NCBI GenBank assembly: GCA_922989275.2
Contig: OV277860.1
Span: forward strand, 45,516,400-45,580,399
Origin: Gari tellinella
Lineage: Eukaryota; Mollusca; Bivalvia; Cardiida; Psammobiidae
Reading direction: 5' to 3'
Length of the DNA stretch: 64,000 nt
The notes under the pieces were generated by a model. The model did not search any database. It was not told where the DNA came from and saw only the letters and a program-made list of their open reading frames with translations. The position numbers and the translations under genes are program-made. This document shows positions 53,880 to 62,526 of this stretch, piece by piece (position 1 is the first letter of the stretch; each line of letters begins with the position of its first letter).

Positions 53880-54240
53880 TATAAATCTAAGTATGACAGG
53901 GGCAGGTAACTCTTGATTCAAATTCAACAGTAATTAAACACTTTCAAGAACTTATAATTGTGTGCAAGTATTATTAAAAAAAATTCAGAACTGTAGAATT
54001 TACTAGAGTGTAAACACATTTTCAACTCATAAAGGGCAGAGTATTCTTGACTAATTTGCACATTTTCGATAATAATTGAACTCATTCTATAAATAATAGC
54101 CATATATGATTTAATTTTTTTTTCAAAATCCATTCACATTTGTACACAATAGCATGTAAACAATAAAGCCATGTTGAGCATTACTAAGTACATAAAGGGC
54201 AGATAACTCTTGCCACAAAGTATCCTATTTTGACAATAAT
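53880..54240. repeat. 155-bp satellite family, second locus
   Basis: GGGCAGGTAACTCTTGATTC, TAGAGTGTAAACACATTTTC, AAAGGGCAGAGTATTCTTGA. Same phrases as 46080-47030. Confidence 0.75.
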
Positions 54241-54267
54241 TGCTACCCTTATATTTATATACATCAT

Positions 54268-55114
54268 CATGGAGAAAGGACAAATGGAGAAGTAACTTAT
54301 ACTCAAATCTGCATTTTCCCGAAAATGGTGTCGTCCGTTACCTGTATGTGCGATAACGCTTAATCGATCGATAATTCAACTGCACCGGTACGCCGATAGC
54401 GGGCTATCGCGTTTTTTATCGTGTTGAATGGTTACCTACTGTTAGTTTAAGTTACATAAAATCCTTAATTTTCACCCGATTTTCATTATAATGGTCTTAA
54501 AAGAAGGCTAAGATATTTATCTTTCACTTGTAAAAATAACAGATTTTATTTTAAAAATTGATCAGTTTTATGGCGAGTTAAAGAGTGGTTTCCAAATGAA
54601 TTTGCCGATAAAAGGGAGCAAGCACTCGGGCATAAATATATCACGCCCCGTAAACGAAAAAATACGTTTTTCTCTCATTTTCAAAACCTCACTAAACTAA
54701 CAATTTATAAGCTATCGCCTCAAATTTTGTACTAGTCGTGAGATCATGGTTTAATAAAACATCTGTATTAAAATTTATAACGAAAAGATAGCATTAAAAG
54801 CATTTCTATTAATACCAAACTTTCGTAGGAAAAACGGAAAATACAGTACTGTACGTTTTCTCTCTCATTTTCACAAACTCACTAAACAAACAAATTATAA
54901 GCTATCGCCTCAAATTTTGTACTAGTCGTGAGATCATGGTCTAATAAAACATCTTTATTGAAATTTATAACGAAAAGATAACATTAAAAGCATTTCTATT
55001 AACACCAAACTTTCGGAAAAACGTTGTTTTCTAGCCGCCAGCGAGCGCCGCTGATTGAACGACACGATAAATCGCGAGCAGGCCGGATACTTCTCCATTT
55101 GTCCTTTCTCCATG
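54268..55114. mobile_element. 847-bp DNA element with perfect 27-bp inverted ends
   Basis: CATGGAGAAAGGACAAATGG… at 54268-54294 equals the reverse complement of 55088-55114. ACATCAT flanks it on both sides (54261-54267 and 55115-55121), a 7-bp target duplication. Inside are two direct repeats of about 165-170 bp (54660-54828 and 54853-55014) sharing AAGCTATCGCCTCAAATTTT and GTGAGATCATGGT. No transposase. The superfamily is uncertain. Confidence 0.85.
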
Positions 55115-55121
55115 ACATCAT

Positions 55122-55499
55122 GCAGTGATCATTCTGGATTGAGTTGCTGGTGGACCATTGGCCCATCGACTACAAAAGTGGTGGGCCATTTGACATTTTG
55201 GAGGGCCAACCATTTTTTAATAGCTTGAAACATACATCAATTAAAGGTTTTTTTCTTAAGAGTCAAGTATTTTCTTTCCTGCATGGTCTTGTGGACAGAC
55301 AGGGCAACTAAAATTGCCTGTTGCAGCCATGTTTGGGACAAACATTGCACAAGATTGGCCCACTGTCAGAATTTTTGATGGGGGATTTACAATTCTAATG
55401 GGGGATATTGGCCCACTGTCAGAACTTTTGATGGGGGATTTTGCCATTCTAGTGGGGGATCCCCCACAAAATGCATGCCAGAATGAACACTGATCATGT
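55122..55499. repeat. short internal duplication around GGGGGAT
   Basis: ATTGGCCCACTGTCAGAAYTTTTGATGGGGGATT appears twice (about 55352 and 55408; shown by its core CCCACTGTCAGAA). Apart from that no gene is seen. Confidence 0.6.
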
Positions 55500-56230
55500 G
55501 TAAGGTAAATCAAAATCCATTAAAGATTGTAGTTTCTAGATGGTAAAAACTGTTAAATAAGGTTTTTTTGACTCATCAAGGGCAGATAATTGTTGACTAG
55601 TTTCTCCGTTTTCAAAAATGATAACAATTATTTGAAAACTAATAGCCATACATAGTTTAAGAATTTGTTTTATCAAAATTCATGCATATTTATAGATACT
55701 AGGATGTAAACAATTTTAAAATAAAGCATTTTCTATCATTTCAAAGTACATCAAGGGCAGATAACTATTGCCACAAGTATCCTTTTTTGACAATAATTGC
55801 ACACCTTCAAGAACTTTTACTTATAGACATCGTGTACAAGTATCATTTAAATCCATTCATAATTGTAGTTGCCAGAGAGTAAAAACAGTTAAATATGGCT
55901 TTTTTACTTATCAAGGGCAGATAACTCATGACTAATTTCTCCGTTTTCAACAATAATCAAATTCATTTGAAAACTAATAGCCATACATAATTCAAGAAAG
56001 TTTTTTCAAAAATCCATGCATATTTATAGGCTCTAGTATGTAAACAATACCAAAATAAAGCATTTTCTAGCATTTCTAAGTACATCAAGGGCAGATAACT
56101 CTTGTCACAAGTATCCTTTTTTTACAATAATTGCACACCTGCAAGAACTTGTACTTATAGACAATGTGTGCAAGTATAAACAAAATATGTTGAATACTGT
56201 AGTTGCTAGAGTGTAAAAACTGTTAAATAT
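55500..56230. repeat. 155-bp satellite family, third locus
   Basis: Four to five units with GGGCAGATAACTCTTGYCAC, CTCCGTTTTCAACAATAATC, TAGAGTGTAAAAACTGTTAA and AATAGCCATACATA. The spacing is about 150-170 bp. Confidence 0.8.
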
Positions 56231-57939
56231 GGCATTTTTAACACAAAAAGGGCAGATAACTCATAAATTCCTAAAATTTTCTGAAAAAAATTTGATTTCC
56301 CACGGTGCTCCTATGATGACAAATAAGTATACCAAGTTCAGAGACTTTAAAAGCCAGAGATACACGACTCGAATGATATATACATACGAGACCGTTGAGC
56401 GAGATTTCGCGAGAACAGGTCATCGCGAGTTATATAAGCTTTAGCGACGATCGGGAAAAAAGTCGATATTTGGAATTACTTATCAGTTGCTGCGTTAATA
56501 CGGTCTACAGTTATTTTACAATACAAACATTCCTTAAAGAAGCCTCTTTTTCGAGGTTTAACACAAAAGAATAATAAGAATAAAGTCCGAGCATCAATTA
56601 ACCCCTCTGCGCATCGCACACACGTTAATTAGTGTTTGGAAAATGCCGATTCAATGAAAAGTGACGGCAGTTTGCACGAAGGTGTGAATGGACCCATGGG
56701 TGGCCTCATGAAAATTTAATTTATAGCAAAATGCGTGGACAGATTGACATGAAAATTTCGCCATAACTGTATCTTAATATGAGCTACATAGACAACCCAT
56801 TCTTATTCATGTTTGAATGTTCAAACTGCTGTTTAAGCGTTTACGGCAAGGCGATATTGCATCGATCTTCAATCGAAGTACCAGTGGGTGGCCTCAATAA
56901 AATTTAATTTATAGCAAAATGCGTGGACAAATTGACATGAAAATTTCGCCATAACTGTATTTTAATATGAGCTACATGGACAACCCATTCTTATTCATGT
57001 TTGAATGTTCAAACTGCTGTTTAAGCGTTTACGGTAAGGCGATATTGCATCGATCTTCAATCGAAGTACCAGTGGGTGGCCTCAATAAAATTTAATTTAT
57101 AGCAAAATGCGTGGACAAATTGACATGAAAATTTCGCCATAACTGTATTTTAATATGAGCTACATGGACAACCCATTCTTATTCATGTTTGAATGTTCAA
57201 ACTGAAGTTTAAGCGTTTACGGCAAGACGATATTGCATCGATCTTCAATCGAAGCACCAGTTGGTGGCCTCAATAAAATTTAATTGATAGCAAAATGCGT
57301 GGACAGATTGACATGAATATTTTGCCAAAACTGTATCTTAGTTTGAACTACATGGATAATTCATTCTTATCCATGTTTGAATGTTCATACTGAAGTTTTA
57401 AGCGTTTACGGCAAGACGATATTGAATCGATCTTCATTTCTTTGGAACTTACCAGCAACCACGCAGCAACGTATCTTCCTTTGAGCCAGGAATACACTTT
57501 CTCGGTTTAATCCACAACTCATATTTTGGTTTCACTCGATTAGTATCACAAAATATTGTATAAAAACGAAAGAAAGTCAATATTTATAAGTCAACTGGTC
57601 GATATGTGTATTTTTTCCCATTATCGCGACGCTGTCATTACCTGTGCTGGTCACGTGACCGCATCGACATACGTCACTGCCTCTCAACGGACACCTGTTA
57701 TATGGGGAAAGAAGGAAAATAAGGGAGTCGTGTATCTCTGGCTTTTAAAGTCTCTGACCAAGTTTAATCAAAATCTGTTTATAGGTTTCGGAGATACAGT
57801 TGCGGACGGAAAACGTGACGGACGCACGGACGGCATTTTTAACACAAAAAGGGCAGATAACTCATTAGTTCCTAAAATTTTCTGAAAAAAATTTGATTTT
57901 CCACGGTGCTCCTATGATGACAAATAAGTATACCAAGTT
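56231..57939. repeat. 108-bp direct repeats bracketing a 1.5-kb insert
   Basis: GGCATTTTTAACACAAAAAG at 56231 recurs at 57832, and the match runs to ATACCAAGTT (56338 / 57939) with few changes. The stretch between holds the 188-bp array. A second short repeat, TTTATAGGTTTCGGAGATAC, lies at 57776 and 57954. Confidence 0.8.
56690..57440. repeat. 188-bp tandem array, four units
   Basis: GGGTGGCCTCAATAAAATTT recurs at 56698, 56886, 57074 and 57262, exactly 188 bp apart. Other shared text: AGCAAAATGCGTGGACA, ACATGAAAATTTCGCCATAA, GCGATATTGCATCGATCTTC. Units 2 and 3 are nearly identical; unit 4 is the most diverged. Confidence 0.95.
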
Positions 57940-58191
57940 TAATCCAAATCTGTTTATAGGTTTCGGAGATACAGTTGCGGACTGTAATGCACGCACACAC
58001 GCACGCACGCACGGACAGCCGGACGGACAGACCTAAAACAGTATCCCTCTGCCTTTCGGCAGGGGATAAAAAGTTGGACGAGTTCTGGGGCTTAATTGTC
58101 CTAGGAACCTTTTCTGTTTATAAGACCGAGATTATCCCCTCTGTACAGAACTAGAATGAAGAAATAGGAGTAAGAAATGGTAAAATAAAAA
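57940..58191. other. end of a dispersed repeat with ACGG/CGCA simple sequence
   Basis: CACGCACACACGCACGCACG followed by ACGGACAGCCGGACGGACAG and a small hairpin CCCTCTGCCTTTCGGCAGGG before GATAAAA. Confidence 0.6.
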
Positions 58192-58204
58192 ATAGGGTAC
58201 GAAA

Positions 58205-59317
58205 AGGCATGGGTAATGCATGGGTTACGTCTGGAGTGCCCCAGGGTTCTGTCCTTGGTCCGATCCTCTTTCTGATATACATTAATGATCTGCCGGAAAG
58301 TATAACATCTCAGGTAAGACTCTTTGCAGACGATACTGCAGTCTACCTGACCATATCCAGCGAAGAGGACGGAGCTGCTCTCCAGGCTGACCTTGACAGA
58401 CTCCAGGACTGGGAACACCGATGGGACATGCGGTTCAACCCTAGCAAGTGCAATGTTTTGCATATCGCTAGGTCCGCAAGCCCCATCAAGACCCAGTACA
58501 TCCTGCATGGTCAAGTCCTGGAGGCAGTGAAAGAAGGTAAGTATCTTGGTGTGACACTTAGCTCAGATCTTAGCTGGAACAGTCACATCAGGAACATCAG
58601 CCAGCAAGCCAACAGAACCCTGGGCTTCCTAAGACGTAATATAAAGACGGCACACCCAGGCATTCGTGAGATGGCATACAAGACTCTTGTGAGACCCCAA
58701 GTCGAGTATGCCTCATCTGTCTGGTCGCCGTACACCCAACAGAACATCAAACAGGTGGAAAAGGTCCAGCGTAGAGCAGTGAGGTGGACTAGCAACTACT
58801 CAACTTATGACAGCGTTACAAGAATGCAGGAGAAGCTAGGCTGGCGGACCCTTGAAGACAGACGGACCGACTGCCGACTAGTCACTATGTACAAAATAGT
58901 CCACGGCCTAGTTGCCCTCCCCGCACCCTCATACCTGCAGCACCCTACCCGAATGACTCGCAATATGCATCCTCTCTCTTTTCGCCAGATTTTTACCTCA
59001 GCTAACTACTACAAATTTTCCTTTTTTCCGGCGACCATCATACTGTGGAATAAGTTACCTGCGCACATTGTCCTATTGCCTGATCTTGACCAGTTCAAGC
59101 AGGCTGTAGGCAGTGTGCAGCATTTCTATTAATTAAGCAGCAGTGTTTTTATCCTCTTTTAACTGTACATTCTATTCTTGCTAAAAAAATAACAAGACTT
59201 TTAAACTATATTACAACATTTTCTTCTGTCTTACTTTTACTTTTTTCTTAACTAATTCGCACAGACGCGCAGCTGCACGTAATACTCATATGAGGGTGTT
59301 GCAGTATGAACAGATAG
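58205..59317 (+). mobile_element. recent 5'-truncated LINE with 13-bp target duplication
   Basis: ATAGGGTACGAAA lies at 58192-58204 and again at 59318-59330. Between them is the C-terminal part of a LINE ORF, a 3' UTR and a short GATAGATA tail. The clean duplication and open frame point to a recent insertion. Confidence 0.9.
58209..59132 (+). pseudogene. LINE reverse-transcriptase C-terminal part, 307 codons
   Basis: Starts in the middle of the reverse transcriptase: VTSGVPQGSVLGPILFLIYI, the catalytic LFADDTAVY, RFNPSKCNVLHI, YLGVTLSSDLSWNSHI, LVRPQVEYASSVWSPY, VQRRAVRW, and the natural end RPSYLQHP-like…WNKLPAHIV…FKQAV. It resembles the C-terminal part of the LINE at 4076-7501 but is clearly a different family (FADDTAVY versus FADDSLLY). 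The endonuclease and the RT fingers are missing because of the 5' truncation, so the copy is dead. No stop has arisen since insertion. It has its own ATG only by chance. Confidence 0.9.
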
Positions 59318-59330
59318 ATAGGGTACGAAA

Positions 59331-60050
59331 TGACTGTATAACGCTGTCGAAACCAAAGTATACAAAATTGTCATATTTTGACCTCTAGTGGCTCTACAAT
59401 CAAGGTCTAGCAATAAACTTATACAATATAATGTTTAACTGATGATTAAATGAACAAATAATTCACTAAGAATAAGTTAATGAGAAAACTCAATAAAATT
59501 TGGACACACCCCACCCACTTTCAAAAGTTATGGACCCGAACTCATCCATGTTTATTTTATAATAGTTGTACATATAATGTTTACTTATTAACCAACTGTC
59601 TTAAATGAACTGAAATCTGTTGCTTTATACTTTTTGTGTATATATTTCATGCAGATAAACTCACATTTGGGTGGATTTTTTCGTCTGCATGTGGAAATTT
59701 TCTAAAATGGATAGGTATAAAACACAGCCGAATGGTAGGGTCTATAAAAAAAAATACAGTGTCGTCTCGCACAGAATACGTTTTTCTCCGCTAAAATCTA
59801 GAAAAAATGTAGATTTAGGTAAATTGATTATTTTTCCCCCATTTTAAAGAAAGCATTAAGAGCTCTACTTGTTATAAATACAATCTAGTATATAATAATA
59901 GATCTATAGCAATATTAGGATAATGCATTTATTAAGTAATTTTAATTAATTTTTTGTGTGGTTGTGGTTTGCTTTTAAAATATAATGGGACCACATATTT
60001 GGTAAAATCACTTTTATGATCTCTATCAAATTGTGTGTTTATGGTTGGCT
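59331..60050. other. no gene recognised
   Basis: AT-rich spacer. Confidence 0.4.
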
Positions 60051-60230
60051 ATACAACGTTGGCCCAACGTTGGGCCAACGTTGTATAGCCAACGCCGTCT
60101 ATGTAGGAAAGATGGTTGGATGTACAACGTTGGCCCAACGTTGGCCCAACGTTAACATGCCAACGCCAACGTTGTGCCAATATGCCGACCATTAGCCAAC
60201 GTTGGGCCAACGTCGCTCTGCTATCTGGGC
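60051..60230. repeat. TTGGCCCAACGT minisatellite, second locus
   Basis: ACAACGTTGGCCCAACGTTG, CCAACGTTGTATAGCC, then more copies up to CCAACGTCGCTCTGCTATCT. The same palindromic word as at 42400-42860, and both loci end in an AGATA/TATCT-type edge. Confidence 0.9.
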
Positions 60231-60384
60231 ATTTGCCGCCCACAGCTTATAGGTTATCCTAGAGTCATTTTCCACTTATTCAGGAATCAGATTTCGCTGC
60301 AACTCTCCACTTTAAATTGTTCAGAGCGGAATAAGCTATCAGCATGTTTAGACAAACTGAGGAAATGAGCAGTATTTATTCAAA

Positions 60385-60590
60385 CAGTGGGGAAGACGTT
60401 ATTCTTAACCAATCAATGCGTTTGTGCAAAAACAATTAAGTCGACGACAAACAGTTAAGAGCCTGATCAGACGCCAGGTAACCGGCGTCTGATCAGGATC
60501 TAAACTGTTCGCCATTCAAAGAAAAATAGATATTTTTTACATTACAATACATTGTGTTTTGCGGTTTTTTACGTTTAAACAGGAAATACT
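60385..60590. mobile_element. family A MITE with truncated right end and palindrome P1
   Basis: CAGTGGGGAAGACGTTATTC at the left; GTTTTTTACGTTTAAACAGG at the right, lacking the final part. The palindrome at 60446-60512 (GACAAACAGTTAAGAGCC…GGATCTAAACTGTTCGC, centre GCCAGGTAACCGGC) is at the usual distance. Confidence 0.8.
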
Positions 60591-60668
60591 AATGACTTAT
60601 ATCCTCTGACCTATATATGTAAAACTATTCTAGAATTCTAAAGTGTACTATTATCATACGCTGATGTT

Positions 60669-62045
60669 ATGTTAAGAGTAAAAATGTTGCTCGTTGAGAT
60701 ATTGATGATTTTTGTGTTATTGGATATATTTGTTAACGATGGCAGTATAGACTGTGTGAGTATAATTGAATTCCAGACAAATGACACACAGGAAGTTACG
60801 ACAAACCATAGTATGGTGACATCAGAATCTTTAATAGAACACGTGTTACAGTCGCAAGAAATTAAAACGACAGAACTACATACATCGTCATCGACGACAC
60901 AGTCATTTACAACCCAACTAACACCACCACCGTCATTACCATCGACTCTGCCATCAAAATCATTACCAACGACGACGTCTTCAACACAGCGATCAACCCC
61001 GCTACCGTCAATCAAATCAACTACGTCAATAGAACCGCAATTAACAGTGTCTACGATATCTGTAACTTATCCACCAAATGTGTTGGAAATATCGCACATA
61101 GTTTTAAACTCGACTTTAACTGAACAATTCTTATCGCAGTTCTCAAATCCATTGCAGATTGATGTAATCAGAGGTCATTTACAACATTGTCCACATGTAC
61201 CTCTTTGCTCTTTTGCTTGGCCAGGCAGGCTTGAGCAGTCTCATTTTTCGGAATTTTGTTGCAGTAAATGTAGCTGTAGCGACAACTGTGATGATGGCAT
61301 GGACTGTTGCCCTGACAAACTTCCAGAGGAACATTTTGATATCAATACAAAACCAATCTACAAGCATTGCATACCATTAACTCTAAAAAGCGACTCCATG
61401 GCAAATACCATCTATGCATATAAAACATGTCCGGTCCACGCTGAAAATGATGATAAAGTCAACTGTATTCGCAACTATATTAACACGGAAGGAACTGTTA
61501 AGATAACAGATATTGTGCCGGTTACTGACCATAATATGACTACTTATAGAAATAAACATTGTGCTAGATGCAATGGTGTCAGACCCGCTGATGTTGCATT
61601 TTGGACACCTATAATGTGGTGCTCTATTGACGATGAACTGTTGTCCAACACTAAGGAAGATCTATTACAAGCTGTCCGTGAAAGATATGATTGTAATATC
61701 AAATATATACCACCCCAGTCATTGAGTATCGTTGAAAGTAGCCACGAGTGTACAGTGATGATTTCTACCTGTAACGAGACAGGTGGGTGGAAGGAACATG
61801 ATGATTTCCTTGAATGGGCATGTTTGCTGTACTCCTCGCCAGTCCAATCCGATTACCAACTTTTCAAGAATGCGTTTTGTATGCTTTGTAACGGAGTAAG
61901 TTATACCGAAACGTTATGTCCTTTACGCAGCAGTATAAAAGGGAAGACAGTTATAAAATTTTCATTCACTGTTCTGCTTGACGTCGGAGATCAAGAACAT
62001 AATAACTCGCCAGAAACTTGCCAACCAGGATATTTGAGAGCGCAG
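60669..62045 (+). CDS. first coding exon of a secreted/receptor-type Cys-rich ectodomain
   Basis: 459 codons from the ATG at 60669 to a splice donor CAG/GTAAAA at 62043-62049, ending on a codon boundary. Residues 1-26 look like a signal peptide or anchor (VEILMIFVLLDIF). Residues about 65-130 are Ser/Thr/Pro-rich and mucin-like. Residues 174-214 hold a Cys cluster, C…C…CC-SK-C-SC-SDN-C-DDGMD-CC-PD, close to a somatomedin-B-like pattern. Two later blocks, YRNKHCARCNGV (293-304) and FKNAFCMLCNGV (about 415-425), are a repeated motif that I associate with the ectodomains of molluscan adhesion/Methuselah-like receptors; this is an inference. Potential N-glycosylation sites are NDT, NST, NMT and NET. 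No transmembrane helix after the ectodomain is in this exon. Continuing past the donor adds 22 residues that run into a MITE (62078) and are presumably intronic. The alternative is a secreted glycoprotein. Confidence 0.75.
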
Positions 62046-62049
62046 GTAA
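62043..62049 (+). other. 5' splice donor of the receptor-like exon
   Basis: CAG/GTAAAA; the cut lies between 62045 and 62046. The frame shows 459 complete codons before it, and the cysteine pattern ends just before it. The A-rich text behind it and the MITE 30 bp further on agree with intron sequence. Confidence 0.6.
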
Positions 62050-62077
62050 AAAAAAACCAAAACAAGTCCCGATTTAA

Positions 62078-62323
62078 CACATTGAGCCCTAGCGACGAGT
62101 ATACTCGTCATTAACAAATCATATACCTGTCAAGAGTACACTTGTCCTATAATGCAAACAGTGTATACCCTGATCAGAGGGCTCCCTAAGGAGCCCTCTG
62201 ATCAGGGTCTACACTGTTTGTCATTTTGTAATATATGGTTAAAATCCACCTTAATTATTCAAAAATGGACTAGATTTAATTGTAAACTTGAATTGTCCAC
62301 TCAAAGTTCTAGGGGTGAATGAG
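62078..62323. mobile_element. 246-bp TTAA-type MITE with palindrome P1
   Basis: TTAA at 62074-62077 and TTGA at 62324-62327. Ends: CACATTGAGCCCTAG on the left and, inverted, CTCATTCACCCCTAG on the right. The core is the palindrome at 62155-62220. It lies in the presumed first intron of the receptor-like gene. Confidence 0.75.
62155..62220. repeat. palindrome P1, 66-bp form with a different centre
   Basis: CAAACAGTGTATACCCTGAT…ATCAGGGTCTACACTGTTTG, centre GGGCTCCCTAAGGAGCCC. Compared with other copies, both arms of the stem have changed at matching positions (GACGCC becomes GAGGGC, and GGCGTC becomes GCCCTC). Confidence 0.95.
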
Positions 62324-62460
62324 TTGACCTATTTGTATGCCTATACATTGCAATGAACTCTCCCCGTGTGCTTGCTGGGAGATTCCATTACTGAATAACA
62401 ATGCTGATCTAAAGTCGCTGCAGTGTTTGCCCAAACAGCAGAACAATTCATATGAAATAG

Positions 62461-62526
62461 CAAATAGTATTGACCTTGATGAGACGCCGTGGTACGGCGG
62501 CGTCTCATCAGGGTCAACATTGTTTG
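62461..62526. repeat. palindrome P1, 66-bp form
   Basis: CAAATAGTATTGACCTTGAT…ATCAGGGTCAACATTGTTTG, centre GCCGTGGTACGGCGGC. GATGAGACGCC pairs with GGCGTCTCATC, so the CAG/CTG of other copies has become GAG/CTC on both arms. Confidence 0.9.

Noticed and set aside
57940..58080. Helitron 3' end
   Set aside because: The hairpin is followed by GATAAAA and not by CTRR.
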